Shown piece by piece: positions 35,212 through 45,080 of a stretch of DNA of 64,000 bases. The DNA is from UBA4781 sp963556045 (GTDB lineage Bacteria > Chloroflexota > Anaerolineae > Anaerolineales > Anaerolineaceae): contig CAUVYA020000002.1 of the NCBI GenBank assembly GCA_963556045.3, forward strand, positions 1 to 64,000. Reading direction: 5' to 3'. The notes beneath the pieces are model-generated. The model was not told where the DNA came from, ran no database searches, and saw only the letters and a list, made by a program, of their open reading frames with translations. Both the position numbers and the translations under genes were made by a program. Within the stretch, counting starts at the first letter, position 1. Every line of letters begins with the position of its first letter.

Positions 35212-36972
35212 ATGTTTGATAGATATAAAATCCAAATCGAAGAACAGATCAATCCCATCCTGAAAGGGGAGGGATTGGAGCATATTTCATTAGCATGGAG
35301 TCTGATCCCATTCAGCGGGCACTGGGGAATTTCCACTTCATTTTTTCAAATAGCTGCACAGGAAGCACGTTCCGGTAAGAAAATTAACGTTGCACAACGC
35401 GCAACTGAACTGGCTGATCTGGTAGCAGGCAAACTCATCCTTGGTAGAGAATTTGAAAGATGCGAAGCAGTTAGAGGGTACATTAATATCTATTTTGAGC
35501 CAAAAAGCTTCTCGCAGATGGTTGTAGATAAAGTTCTTGATGAAAAACAGCTTTTTGGATCGTTTCCATCAAATGATGAAACAGTCATGGTGGAATTTTC
35601 ACAACCCAACACACACAAAGCATTTCATGTAGGGCATTTGCGTAATATCGTACTGGGTGCATCCGTCTCGAATATTCTTGAATTTAATGGGAACACGGTG
35701 ATACGCGCTAATTATCTGGGTGATATTGGGCTGCATGTGATCACCTGGTTGTGGAATTATGAAAATTTCCATCAAGGGGAAACACCCCCCGCGGAAAATG
35801 CTATTAGCTGGATCGGTGAACTATATGCGGAAGCAGTAAAAAGGCGGGAAGAATCTGAACAAAATGAGGAAGCTATCCGTCGTTATTTTCAAGCATGGGA
35901 TAATCACGATCCGGAGATCGTTGCGCTGTGGGAAGAAACCCGTCAATGGTCTTTAGACGCATTTGCACAGCTCTATGAAACCCTGGGAGTCCACTTCGAT
36001 CGCCTTTATTTCGAAAGTGAAGTAGAGCATGTGGGGAAAGCCTTTGTTGAAGAATTGATCGAGAAAGAGCTGGCTGTGGATGAAAGACCTCAGGGGGCGG
36101 TCATCATTGATCTGGATGCTCTGCTGGGCACAAAAGAAGAATATCGCGTTCTGGTTTTATTGCGTTCAGATGGTACATCTCTGTATGCTACCAAAGACAT
36201 CCCCCTGGCAGTAAAGAAATTCGATGAATACAAATTAGATCGTTCTATTTACGTGGTGGATGTTCGCCAGTCACTTTACCTGAAGCAAATTTTCAAAGTT
36301 CTGGAATTATTGGGATATGAGTGGGCGAATCGCTGCCAGCATCTTGCTTATGAGATCGTTAATTTACCGGGAAATGTAACGCTGGCATCCCGCGAGGGAA
36401 CGGTAGTTTTGCTGGAAGATTTGATTCGCGAGGCAGAAAAACGTGCTATGGAAATTGTCGATCACAAAAACCCCGAACTGAATATTGAAGAAAAGCAGCG
36501 AATTGCAAGTATGATCGCTTTGGGATCGATCAAGTATTCTTTGCTTTCACGGGATAACACTAAGATCGTTACCTTTGATTGGGAAACTGCATTGGATGTC
36601 AATGGTCAGGCTGCACCCTATATCCAGTATGCGGCTGTACGTGCTAATAGTATTTTGCGAAAAGCTGGATATCAAATCCCGGATGAATTGCACTCCCCAG
36701 ATGATCTTGAAGAGAAAGAAATTATACTGGTTGATCTCATTTCCCGTTTTCCACAGGAAGTGGAAAAAGCAGGGCGTGATCTCAAACCTCTGGTCATCAC
36801 TTCCTATGCCTACGATCTGGCGAAAGCGTTCAATGATTTCTACACCAATTGTCCGGTTCTTTCGGCAAAAGATGAGGTTCGTTCCTTCCGATTAAGATTA
36901 GTGGCAGCTACGAAACAGACTATTATTAATAGTCTTGGATTGTTAGGAATCCAGATTCCTGAAATCATGTAA
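35212..36972 (+). CDS. argS: Arginyl-tRNA synthetase
   Basis: Class I synthetase, 586 residues. Seen: an N-terminal additional domain (1-~115), the HIGH-type motif FHVGHLRN after SQPNTHKA, ANYLGDIGLHV, RSDGTSLYATKDIP, YVVDVRQSLY, and the degenerate KMSKS region LASREGTVV, as in many ArgRS that lack the canonical lysine motif. The C-terminal anticodon-binding domain shows YAAVRANSILRKAG and AKAFNDFYTNCPVL. The ATG follows AAGGAA closely. Confidence 0.97.
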   Translation: MFDRYKIQIEEQINPILKGEGLEHISLAWSLIPFSGHWGISTSFFQIAAQEARSGKKINVAQRATELADLVAGKLILGREFERCEAVRGYINIYFEPKSFSQMVVDKVLDEKQLFGSFPSNDETVMVEFSQPNTHKAFHVGHLRNIVLGASVSNILEFNGNTVIRANYLGDIGLHVITWLWNYENFHQGETPPAENAISWIGELYAEAVKRREESEQNEEAIRRYFQAWDNHDPEIVALWEETRQWSLDAFAQLYETLGVHFDRLYFESEVEHVGKAFVEELIEKELAVDERPQGAVIIDLDALLGTKEEYRVLVLLRSDGTSLYATKDIPLAVKKFDEYKLDRSIYVVDVRQSLYLKQIFKVLELLGYEWANRCQHLAYEIVNLPGNVTLASREGTVVLLEDLIREAEKRAMEIVDHKNPELNIEEKQRIASMIALGSIKYSLLSRDNTKIVTFDWETALDVNGQAAPYIQYAAVRANSILRKAGYQIPDELHSPDDLEEKEIILVDLISRFPQEVEKAGRDLKPLVITSYAYDLAKAFNDFYTNCPVLSAKDEVRSFRLRLVAATKQTIINSLGLLGIQIPEIM

Positions 36973-36994
36973 ATACTAGTAAAAGGAGAGTTGA

Positions 36995-38311
36995 ATGCGA
37001 AAAACGCGAACAATCATCATGGGAGCAGCGGGACGCGACTTCCATAACTTCAATGTGTATTTTCGGGATAATGAAGATTATGAAGTGGTTGCTTTTACAG
37101 CAACCCAGATCCCCAATATCGAAGGTAGAAAATATCCACCGGAACTATCCGGATCCTTATATCCGAAAGGAATTCCGATCTATCCAGAAAGCGATCTACC
37201 CAAATTGATCGAAGAGTTCCAGGTAGACCAGGTAGTTTTTGCATATAGTGATGTACCACACGAATATGTGATGCATAAAGCATCACTTGTTAATGCCTGC
37301 GGTGCTGATTTTCGTTTGATGGGAACCAGGACAACACAATTGAAATCCACCAAACCGGTCGTATCGGTTTGCGCAGTACGAACGGGTTGCGGGAAAAGTC
37401 AGACCACGCGGCGCGTTTCCAGGATCATGATCGAGATGGGATATAAAGTAGCAGCTATCAGGCATCCTATGCCCTATGGTGATCTGGCGAAACAAAAAGT
37501 ACAGCGCTTTGCATGCTATGCCGACCTTGATAAACATGAATGCACGATCGAAGAGCGCGAGGAATATGAACCGCATATTGACAACGGTGTTGTGGTCTAT
37601 GCCGGAGTGGATTATGAGGCGATTCTACGAGAAGCGGAAAAAGAAGTGGATGTCATTCTGTGGGATGGCGGCAATAATGATATATCTTTTTACAAGCCAG
37701 ACCTGGCGATCGTTGTTGCTGATCCGCATCGCCCCGGGCATGAATTGAAATACTACCCCGGTGAGACCAACCTGCATCTTGCAGATGTTTTCGTGATCAA
37801 CAAGGTTGACACCGCCAATCCGGAAGATATCATCACCGTTCGCGAAAACTTGCGATCGATCAATCCTGATGCAGTCATTATCGAGGGTGCATCACCACTG
37901 TTTGTGGATGACCCGGATGGCATCAAGGGCAAGCGTGTGCTCGTGATCGAAGATGGACCGACACTGACGCATGGTGGCATGGCTTATGGCGCTGGCTGGG
38001 TTGCTGCACGGCGCTTTGGTGCGAAAGAAATTGTAGATCCACGACCATTCGCGGTAGGATCTATTCTGGCTACCTACAAGAAGTATCCGGGCACCGGAAC
38101 CATCCTCCCCGCAATGGGATACGGCAACGAGATGGTCAAAGACCTTGAAAAAACCATCAATGCATCGGATGTGGATATGGTCATTTCTGCTACACCCATT
38201 GATCTGACCCGCATCATAAAAGTTAATAAACCGATGCAGCGTGTTCGATATGAGCTGCAGGAGATCGGTGTGCCTACATTAGAAGACATTTTGAAGAAAA
38301 AATTCAAATAA
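36995..38311 (+). CDS. Cyclic 2,3-diphosphoglycerate synthetase-like GTPase/ATPase
   Basis: 438-residue P-loop protein related to archaeal cyclic-2,3-diphosphoglycerate synthetase. Seen: a Rossmann-like N-terminal domain (TIIMGAAGRDFHNFN), P-loop VRTGCGKSQTTRR near residue 130, RHPMPYGDL, DVILWDGGNNDISFYKP, VINKVDTA (NKxD-type specificity motif) and THGGMAYGAG. Relatives are found in many bacteria without a proven activity. Its position 22 nt after argS and downstream of gap/pgk, which handle 1,3- and 3-phosphoglycerate, makes phosphoglycerate-derived chemistry plausible but unproven. Followed by a strong terminator. Confidence 0.85.
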   Translation: MRKTRTIIMGAAGRDFHNFNVYFRDNEDYEVVAFTATQIPNIEGRKYPPELSGSLYPKGIPIYPESDLPKLIEEFQVDQVVFAYSDVPHEYVMHKASLVNACGADFRLMGTRTTQLKSTKPVVSVCAVRTGCGKSQTTRRVSRIMIEMGYKVAAIRHPMPYGDLAKQKVQRFACYADLDKHECTIEEREEYEPHIDNGVVVYAGVDYEAILREAEKEVDVILWDGGNNDISFYKPDLAIVVADPHRPGHELKYYPGETNLHLADVFVINKVDTANPEDIITVRENLRSINPDAVIIEGASPLFVDDPDGIKGKRVLVIEDGPTLTHGGMAYGAGWVAARRFGAKEIVDPRPFAVGSILATYKKYPGTGTILPAMGYGNEMVKDLEKTINASDVDMVISATPIDLTRIIKVNKPMQRVRYELQEIGVPTLEDILKKKFK

Positions 38312-38327
38312 AGGAAGATCAGAGATA

Positions 38328-38360
38328 GAGGAGGTCATCCAGCGATGACCTCCTCTTTTT
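38328..38360 (+). terminator. Intrinsic terminator between the cDPG-synthetase-like gene and obg
   Basis: Perfect 12-bp stem GAGGAGGTCATC (38328-38339) / GATGACCTCCTC (38344-38355), loop CAGC, then five Ts. It abuts the obg promoter: the TATAAT begins 4 nt after the T run. Confidence 0.93.
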
Positions 38361-38363
38361 GAT

Positions 38364-38369
38364 TATAAT
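38364..38369 (+). promoter_or_regulatory. -10 box of obg
   Basis: TATAAT, separated from the obg ATG (38376) by 6 nt (AACAGC), so the mRNA is expected to start at the ATG. No convincing -35 is visible; the upstream terminator stem occupies that place. Confidence 0.6.
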
Positions 38370-38375
38370 AACAGC

Positions 38376-39653
38376 ATGTTTGTTGATGAAGCTGAGATCC
38401 AGGTACTTTCCGGCAAGGGTGGCGACGGAATGGTACATTTTCGCAAAGAGAAATATGTCAATCGCGGTGGGCCCGATGGGGGCGATGGGGGACGCGGCGG
38501 GGATATTATTTTTTCTGTTAATCCCCATTTAAATACTCTCTATACTTTCCAGCGTAATCGCTTATATGTTGCAGAAAATGGGAATAAAGGCGGTCCAAAA
38601 AACCAGACTGGGAAATCTGGCGAATCAAGGATTATTGATGTTCCCGCGGGAACAATTATTTACGAAAGAGGATCTGATCGAGTTCTGGCAGATCTTACCG
38701 GCGAAGGGCAGCAGGTTGTGCTCTGTAAAGGAGGAAGAGGTGGCAGGGGGAACGCGCGTTTTGCAAACTCACGTCATCAGGCACCTCGCATGGCAGAACG
38801 CGGGGAACCTGGGATCGAACTGGAGTTGCGCCTCGAATTGAAGTTGATTGCCGATATTGGCATTATTGGAATGCCTAATGCAGGTAAATCCAGCATGTTG
38901 GCGGCTGTAACGAATGCAAAACCCAAGATCGCAGATTATCCTTTTACAACCCTGGTTCCTAATCTAGGGGTGGCATTATTAACAGATGATATTTCATTGG
39001 TGCTGGCAGATATCCCTGGATTGATCGAAGGAGCTCATAGCGGGATTGGATTGGGAGATACGTTTTTAAAGCATATTCAGCGAACCAAGGTACTTATTCA
39101 CGTTCTGGATGGATCGACTCTGGATGCGATGGCTGATTATTCGCAGATCAATACTGAATTATCCCTGTTTGATCCGAGATTAGGGGAAAAACCACAGGTC
39201 GTAGTTCTCAACAAAATGGATCTGTCGGATGTGGATAAAAAATATAAGGAACTCAAAAAACAATTCAAGAAAAAAAACATTGAGTTGTATTCCTGTTCGA
39301 CAGTAACCCATCAAAATCTGAAAGAGATCCTGTGGAAAGCATATCATCTGGTGGAAAGTATGCCAGCAGACACCATAACTCTGGAAATACCGGTTTATCG
39401 AGCGGAAGTGGATGAAAAAGTATTTCGTGTTGAACAAACAGCCGATGGGTATTTAATTACAGGGAAAGCGATCGAACGGGCTGCGGAAATGACATATTGG
39501 GATAATTTTGAATCGATACGCCGTTTTCAACGGATTCTTCAGGCATTGGGTATCACTGACAGCTTACGCGAAGAAGGTGTAGAAGAGGGTGATATCATTC
39601 AGATCGGTAAAAATGAATTGGTATGGACAGAACAATTTGATGATTATGAATAG
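38376..39653 (+). CDS. obg: GTPase Obg/CgtA
   Basis: Ribosome-associated GTPase, 425 residues. N-terminal glycine-rich Obg fold (1-~158: GKGGDGMVHFRKEK, GGPDGGDGGRGGDI), G domain with G1 GMPNAGKSS, G3 DIPGLIEGAH, G4 NKMD and a C-terminal OCT domain (~345-425: VFRVEQTADGYLITGKAIER, EEGDIIQIG). The C-terminal extension is typical of Gram-positive and Chloroflexota Obg. Leaderless promoter directly upstream; nadD follows after 14 nt. Confidence 0.98.
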   Translation: MFVDEAEIQVLSGKGGDGMVHFRKEKYVNRGGPDGGDGGRGGDIIFSVNPHLNTLYTFQRNRLYVAENGNKGGPKNQTGKSGESRIIDVPAGTIIYERGSDRVLADLTGEGQQVVLCKGGRGGRGNARFANSRHQAPRMAERGEPGIELELRLELKLIADIGIIGMPNAGKSSMLAAVTNAKPKIADYPFTTLVPNLGVALLTDDISLVLADIPGLIEGAHSGIGLGDTFLKHIQRTKVLIHVLDGSTLDAMADYSQINTELSLFDPRLGEKPQVVVLNKMDLSDVDKKYKELKKQFKKKNIELYSCSTVTHQNLKEILWKAYHLVESMPADTITLEIPVYRAEVDEKVFRVEQTADGYLITGKAIERAAEMTYWDNFESIRRFQRILQALGITDSLREEGVEEGDIIQIGKNELVWTEQFDDYE

Positions 39654-39667
39654 AGGTTATTGACAAA

Positions 39668-40279
39668 ATGCGACTTGGTATTTTCGGCGGTACGTTTGAT
39701 CCCCCACATGTTGGACATCTCATTTTAGCGATGGAAGCATACGACCAGCTCCATTTGGATAAGGTGTTGTGGGTGATCGCTCCAAACCCACCTCATAAAA
39801 TGGGGAAGATCAGTACACCAATAGCACAGAGAATTAAAATGGTGCAGATCGCAATTGATTCTGATGAGATGTTTGTGTTATCAAGGGTGGATATTGATCG
39901 TCCTGGTCCCCATTATGTATTGGATACCATGCACATATTACATGCGAAATACCCTGACGATGATCTCATCTTTATCATGGGGGGTGATTCACTGCATGAT
40001 CTACCTAACTGGCATGAACCACAAAAATTCTTAGAGGTTTGTTCAGGCATTGGTGTGATGCATCGACCTGGTGAAAAGATCGATCTTTCATGCTTGAGTG
40101 AGCAACTGCCGGGGATTGAACAAAAGGTGGAATTTATTGAAGCTCCCTTGTTAGAAATATCTTCAAATAAAATAAGAGCACTGGCTTTTCAAAAGAAACC
40201 CTTCCGTTACTATCTACCGGCAGGAGTATATGATCAGATCAGAGATCTGGGATTGTACATGACCAAAGAATCGGTTTGA
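39668..40279 (+). CDS. nadD: Nicotinate-nucleotide adenylyltransferase
   Basis: NAD synthesis enzyme, 203 residues. Seen: nucleotidyltransferase motif GTFDPPHVGHL, PNPPHK, FIMGGDSLHDLPNWH and the ISSNKIRAL motif (ISSTxIR type) that contacts ATP. Gene order obg-nadD is common in bacteria. Starts 14 nt after obg. Confidence 0.97.
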   Translation: MRLGIFGGTFDPPHVGHLILAMEAYDQLHLDKVLWVIAPNPPHKMGKISTPIAQRIKMVQIAIDSDEMFVLSRVDIDRPGPHYVLDTMHILHAKYPDDDLIFIMGGDSLHDLPNWHEPQKFLEVCSGIGVMHRPGEKIDLSCLSEQLPGIEQKVEFIEAPLLEISSNKIRALAFQKKPFRYYLPAGVYDQIRDLGLYMTKESV

Positions 40280-40290
40280 GGAGGAGCAGG

Positions 40291-40902
40291 ATGAAACGAA
40301 GTCTGTTTTGTATCTTTATTCTGGCAAGCATACTATCAGCATGTATCCTTTATGAACCAACAGACAGCACACCGCAGGTACCAAGCGCAGTACCGCAAGA
40401 AACTGTGACGGCATCGGCTACCGATAGCATCATGCCAACAGTGACCCTTACGGCAACATTGACAGCAACGATAAAACCAACCATAACATTGACTCCCACC
40501 ATAACACCTACAGCCACACCTGTACCGTACCATCTGCAATCTGTGACTCCTGTATTTCTCCAGAATTTTGTTCACCCCGATTCTGGCTGCAACTGGATGG
40601 GAGTGGGAGGTCAGGTCTTTGATAAGGAGGGTAATCCAACACCGAGTGTAGTTATATGGGTGATGGGAGTGATTGATGGTCAGCCGATCGAAAGTATTGT
40701 AATGACCGGCACCGCCGCGGGTGATAATTATGGAAAAGCAGGATTCGAAGCTATTCTCAGTACAAAACCGGTAACTACCCATGACGTTTTTTCCATTCAG
40801 GTCTTGGATTTGGATGGAAATGAGTTAAGTGAACAGATGTTTTTTGACACGTCAGATCAGTGTGATAAGAACCTGATCATCATTAATTTTGTAGAAGAAT
40901 AG
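40291..40902 (+). CDS. Lipoprotein with Thr/Pro-rich linker
   Basis: About 203 residues. ATG 40291 with GAGGAGG just upstream (an in-frame TTG at 40276 overlaps that site). Signal peptide with lipobox LSAC near residue 17, so it is a lipid-anchored envelope protein. A long Thr/Pro/Ala linker (about 45-80: repeats of TxTLT, TPTIT) precedes a C-terminal β-rich domain with the stretch GGQVFDKEGNPTPSVVIWV. I do not recognise a family for that domain; it may be a carboxypeptidase-regulatory-like or Ig-like fold. Twelve nt after nadD, probably co-transcribed. Confidence 0.75.
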   Translation: MKRSLFCIFILASILSACILYEPTDSTPQVPSAVPQETVTASATDSIMPTVTLTATLTATIKPTITLTPTITPTATPVPYHLQSVTPVFLQNFVHPDSGCNWMGVGGQVFDKEGNPTPSVVIWVMGVIDGQPIESIVMTGTAAGDNYGKAGFEAILSTKPVTTHDVFSIQVLDLDGNELSEQMFFDTSDQCDKNLIIINFVEE

Positions 40903-40940
40903 ACCTGATAATTGTCAATGATTGGAAAAAGAGGAAAAGT

Positions 40941-41720
40941 ATGAAATCGGTAGATGGTTTTGTTTTCATAGATTATTTAAGGAAAGTGATCAAAGGGTGG
41001 AAGAGAATAGTTCTGTGCATGATCATTGGGGGACTGGGCGGATTTTTGGTCAGTTCTTTCCGATCTCCCATCTATGAAACCAGAGCTGTTATTGCTGTCA
41101 CGATCGATTATACACGGACGGGTGCCTTATCCGATATCCAGGAAGACCAGGCAATGCGCGGCTTGGGTAGCGTGATTGATTCAAATGAAGTGATAAAACA
41201 GGTCATACTGCAAGCACAGCAAGCCGGTTACCAGCTGGACCAGAATACCGTTGAAGATTCTTTTACACTGGAAAGAGAAGACTTTCGATGGTTTTTACGC
41301 GTACGTGATACGGATGCTCAACGGGCTGCTGATCTGGCGAATATCTGGGCGCAAGCTGCGGTTGAAACGCTCAATGAAGGGTTGGAACATGCACTTGTTG
41401 CTTCACACCTGCAGCAATACCTGGATTCTTTGGAATTCTGTATGCAACGGCAGGTTGGTGAAGGGGTAGGTGAAAAAGTCTGCGAACAATATGATTTTGA
41501 ATATCTCATCACAGAAATACAATCTACTGCGGATGAAATCCAGAGTCAAAATCAGATGAGTTATGGATTGATGCCGGCACTCACTTTCTTTCTTGCGGAG
41601 AACGCCCCTGTGAATGATGGAGCAGTGCAGGGAACTCAGGGGGTGCTGGTGGTTGCTGGATCGATTTTAGGTTTTATTGTGGCAGCTCTTGCTCCAAGCA
41701 AAGAAGATTTTCAGGTTTGA
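40941..41720 (+). CDS. Wzz-type polysaccharide chain-length/capsule protein
   Basis: 259-residue polysaccharide co-polymerase-like protein. An N-terminal membrane helix (~22-45, IVLCMIIGGLGGFLVSSF) follows a basic cytoplasmic end; a ~170-residue extracytoplasmic part begins RSPIYETRAVIAV, the usual Wzz entry, and a second helix (~232-252) closes the protein. No tyrosine-kinase domain is attached. The stop lies 2 nt before the O-antigen-ligase-like start, so the two act together in surface polysaccharide export or polymerisation. Confidence 0.8.
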   Translation: MKSVDGFVFIDYLRKVIKGWKRIVLCMIIGGLGGFLVSSFRSPIYETRAVIAVTIDYTRTGALSDIQEDQAMRGLGSVIDSNEVIKQVILQAQQAGYQLDQNTVEDSFTLEREDFRWFLRVRDTDAQRAADLANIWAQAAVETLNEGLEHALVASHLQQYLDSLEFCMQRQVGEGVGEKVCEQYDFEYLITEIQSTADEIQSQNQMSYGLMPALTFFLAENAPVNDGAVQGTQGVLVVAGSILGFIVAALAPSKEDFQV

Positions 41721-41722
41721 GC

Positions 41723-43171
41723 ATGACTACAAAAAAAGATATCCTTCGTATGCTGCCGCATGTTTTGTGGATCATTCTCATTGCGTCACTTCCATTAACC
41801 AGCGTACAACTTCTGGCACGTTTATTTGGATCTGATGCTGTGGCTTCTCCTGCTATTCTGGTGGTTTTCATCATGGTTGTGGTATGGCTTATCCCTCATG
41901 TTATGAAAAAAGGAAAATTTGTTAAGGAGAGTATTCCACTTTTCCTGTTCATGGTGGTAGCCGTTGTTACTACAGTATTAAGCAGCTTTCATGTCATACC
42001 CGCTTACAAAGGAATTGCTAATATAAGCAGCATGGTTGAGGCAGTGATTACCCTGGTGATCGGCATTTGCTTCTACCTTGTTGCATCTTCCTATATGAAA
42101 GATGAAGAACAGGCAGCATTGACACTAAAGATTCTCAATTGGAGTGGTCTTTTTATGCTGCTGTGGGCAGCTATGCAGGCTGCTGCATGGCATGGATTTG
42201 GTGGATATCCACAGTGGATGTTTGATCTGCAGGGTCTGGTTTCCAAACGAGTGTTATACCGACAGCGTATCAATGGATTAGCATTAGAACCTTCGTGGTT
42301 TGCGCATCAATTGAATATGATCTACTTGCCGATCTGGCTGTCCGCTACGATCAAGGGGTATTCTGCTCATAAAAGACGATGGGGTTTTATAACATTTGAG
42401 AACCTTCTTCTGATTATGGGAATAGGCGCCTTACTGCTTACTCTTTCGCGTGTTGGCGTACTGGCATTTATATTAATGTTTACATACCTCTTGATCAAAC
42501 TGCATACTTACCTGGTTGAGAAAGCACTCGTTTATATGAGTAGAAAACAAAAGAATCAAATTTCACAGGAAAGAAAAAAGCGATTGAAGATATTGACTTC
42601 GATCCTTTTTATCGTCATGTATGCAGCACTGCTGTTTCTTGGATTATGGATATTCTCAAGAGTGGATCCGCGTATGGAAAACATTTTTCATTTCTCTTTC
42701 GGGAATGATAATCCCTTGCTGAGCTATTTCAATGAATTGAGTTTTGGTGAACGTGCGGTGTACTGGCTGGCTGGTTGGAATATCTTCACAGAACATCCAC
42801 TGCTGGGTGTTGGATTGGGAAATGCAGGATATTATTTCCCGAAAGCGATCACCCCCTATGGCTGGAATCTCATTGAAGTAAGACAATTGATGTATCGTTC
42901 ATCTAACCTGATGAACACAAAAAGTTTATGGGTGCGTCTGCTGGCAGAAACAGGCATTGTCGGATTTTCCTTTTTCAGCGGGTGGTTGTACAGCATGCTG
43001 GTGAAATTTGCTCGAAAGGCATCCTCACAAAAGGCGATAGTGAGCGTGTATGCAACCGCGGGCATTTTTATGCTGTGCGCCCTTTTCGCGGAAGGATTCA
43101 GCATTGACTCGTTTGCGATGCCTTATTTATGGATTGGTGTAGGCTTGGCTTCTGCTGATTTTACAAGGTGA
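41723..43171 (+). CDS. O-antigen ligase/polymerase family (Wzy_C) membrane protein
   Basis: About 482 residues with ten or more membrane helices. Seen: LALEPSWFAHQLNM, LLLTLSRVGVLAF (the Wzy_C-type segment), a cytoplasmic basic loop around residues 270-290, and ERAVYWLAGWNIFTEHPLLGVGLGNAGYYF, the family's signature with GxGxGN and a periplasmic loop. It should join or polymerise glycan repeat units outside the membrane. ATG 41723 follows the previous stop; an in-frame TTG at 41717 overlaps it. Operon with the Wzz-like gene and the protease gene. Confidence 0.85.
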   Translation: MTTKKDILRMLPHVLWIILIASLPLTSVQLLARLFGSDAVASPAILVVFIMVVVWLIPHVMKKGKFVKESIPLFLFMVVAVVTTVLSSFHVIPAYKGIANISSMVEAVITLVIGICFYLVASSYMKDEEQAALTLKILNWSGLFMLLWAAMQAAAWHGFGGYPQWMFDLQGLVSKRVLYRQRINGLALEPSWFAHQLNMIYLPIWLSATIKGYSAHKRRWGFITFENLLLIMGIGALLLTLSRVGVLAFILMFTYLLIKLHTYLVEKALVYMSRKQKNQISQERKKRLKILTSILFIVMYAALLFLGLWIFSRVDPRMENIFHFSFGNDNPLLSYFNELSFGERAVYWLAGWNIFTEHPLLGVGLGNAGYYFPKAITPYGWNLIEVRQLMYRSSNLMNTKSLWVRLLAETGIVGFSFFSGWLYSMLVKFARKASSQKAIVSVYATAGIFMLCALFAEGFSIDSFAMPYLWIGVGLASADFTR

Positions 43172-43178
43172 GAAAAGC

Positions 43179-45071
43179 ATGATGAAAAAAAACTTGTATG
43201 TATTACTGTTGATCGCGCTCTTCATGATGGTGAGTTGTACAGCGTATGACACACCGCTTCCTGACCCGGATATAAATTTAGTTATTCTCGAAAATACAAA
43301 CAATCCTGTCAATGATGAATATGATGCAGCGGCAAAATACCGGCAAATCCATGTAGAACGCAGCCAGGCGGCGCATGAGAGAGTGGATTATGTGATCGGT
43401 GATACACGCGATTTTTTCGTTCTGGATGTAGACACCAATATGTATGAGACCGTCAGTGCGTCTCTCGTTTACAGTACCCCTCATCTCTATTTCTGGATTC
43501 AACAAGATATAACGTATGAGTTAACACAAGTGGCAGAATTATGCGAGACCTTCGAAAGAGAGATTTACCCATTGAACCGTGAATTTTTTGGAAGTGAGAA
43601 CACCCCGGGGATCGATAACGATGAACACTTATTCATTCTTTATACCAGCAATATGGGGTTGGCTTCAGGGTATTATTCATCGGCTGATGGCAACCCAAGG
43701 AAGATAGAACCTTATTCCAATGAAGCAGAGATTTTCATGCTCTCGTCCCTGTATACCCGCCTTGACGAAGAATATACCTATGGCGTATTAGCACATGAGT
43801 TTCAACATATGATTCACCGCAACATGGATAGTAATGAATTTGCGTGGGTCAACGAAGGTTTTTCGGAATTAGCAAGTTTGCTCAATGGGTATGATCCGGG
43901 TGGAACCGATGCGTTGTATACGGGGAATCCTGATATCCAGTTGAATTTTTGGCCCCGTGATGAAGTGGAAAGTACACTGCCTCATTACGGCGCTTCGTTT
44001 CTGTTCATGACATATCTATATGACAGATTCGGCGAAGATTTTTCGAAGGCATTAGTTGCGAATCCTTTAAATGGATTTGCATCGATTGATGCAGTGCTGG
44101 CAGATTCAATGCTAAACGATGAAAAACAGTCAGAACCGTTGACAGGCAGTGATGTTTTTCAGGATTGGAGCATTGCGAATCTCATTCAGGATACTACACT
44201 GGAGCAGGGACAATATGGATACCATAGCATACCTGAAGAACTTGCAATCTCTGTAATTCCAATTAGCGATTGTTCGATCGGAGACAACACCTATTCTGTA
44301 CGACAATTCGGAGTGGACTATTACGAAGTAAAGTGCAACCGCCCTTTCCATTTGCAATTCAAAGGGCAGTCCACAACGGCTATCGTTCCGGCAGATCCCC
44401 ATTCTGGAGACTTCTTTTTTTGGTCCAATAAAGGGGACCAGAGCGCCATGACTCTCACTCAAACCTTCAATTTTGAGAATGTCAGTGCACCTATCACTTT
44501 ATCGTATTACACCTGGTATGATTTGGAGAAGGATTGGGATTACGTCTATCTACTGGCACAAAAAAACGGGAGTGAGTGGCAGGTCATAAATCCACCAGGC
44601 TGCACTGAAGAAAATATCACTGGTTCAAATCAGGGTTGTGGTTATAACGGCAGCAGTGATGGCTGGATTCTGGAGCAAGTGGATCTTTCTCAGTTCGCAG
44701 GAGAGGAAGTTACCCTTCAGTTTGAATATCTAACTGACACTGCTCTCAATGGGGAAGGATTCTTGATTGATGATATCCAAATTAATGCCATTGGGTATGG
44801 TACGGACTTTGAAGATTCTAATGGAGGATGGGTTGGAAATGGCTTTGTGAGAATATCCAATTCACTGCCGCAAACGTATGCTGTTTCAATTGTCGAATAT
44901 ACCAATGCTGGGACGACAGTAACGAAATACCAGCTTGCTGGAGAAGAAATGCTGGATATCTATGGAAACCCAGAGGAGAACGCTAAAATATTCCTCATTG
45001 TGAGTGGAACCACACGCTATACCATCATGGAAAGTGACTATTCTCTATCTGTTGTTGAACCAGAAGTATGA
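43179..45071 (+). CDS. Secreted zinc metalloprotease lipoprotein (M6/immune-inhibitor-A-like)
   Basis: 630 residues. Lipobox MVSC after a hydrophobic signal peptide (Cys near residue 20). Catalytic zinc motif HEFQH (H206-H210) in LAHEFQHMIH, with a downstream NEGFSELA that supplies the third ligand as Glu. The C-terminal half is β-rich and resembles the immune-inhibitor-A C-terminal/MAM-like modules (TLSYYTWYDLEKDWDYVY; GFLIDDIQI). The position after polysaccharide genes suggests a surface enzyme. Substrate unknown. Convergent with a YtxH-like gene. Confidence 0.82.
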   Translation: MMKKNLYVLLLIALFMMVSCTAYDTPLPDPDINLVILENTNNPVNDEYDAAAKYRQIHVERSQAAHERVDYVIGDTRDFFVLDVDTNMYETVSASLVYSTPHLYFWIQQDITYELTQVAELCETFEREIYPLNREFFGSENTPGIDNDEHLFILYTSNMGLASGYYSSADGNPRKIEPYSNEAEIFMLSSLYTRLDEEYTYGVLAHEFQHMIHRNMDSNEFAWVNEGFSELASLLNGYDPGGTDALYTGNPDIQLNFWPRDEVESTLPHYGASFLFMTYLYDRFGEDFSKALVANPLNGFASIDAVLADSMLNDEKQSEPLTGSDVFQDWSIANLIQDTTLEQGQYGYHSIPEELAISVIPISDCSIGDNTYSVRQFGVDYYEVKCNRPFHLQFKGQSTTAIVPADPHSGDFFFWSNKGDQSAMTLTQTFNFENVSAPITLSYYTWYDLEKDWDYVYLLAQKNGSEWQVINPPGCTEENITGSNQGCGYNGSSDGWILEQVDLSQFAGEEVTLQFEYLTDTALNGEGFLIDDIQINAIGYGTDFEDSNGGWVGNGFVRISNSLPQTYAVSIVEYTNAGTTVTKYQLAGEEMLDIYGNPEENAKIFLIVSGTTRYTIMESDYSLSVVEPEV

Positions 45072-45080
45072 AAGAATACC

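Noticed and set aside
40276..40290. Upstream TTG start for the lipoprotein
   Set aside because: It overlaps the GAGGAGG ribosome binding site and spoils the signal peptide; ATG 40291 fits better.
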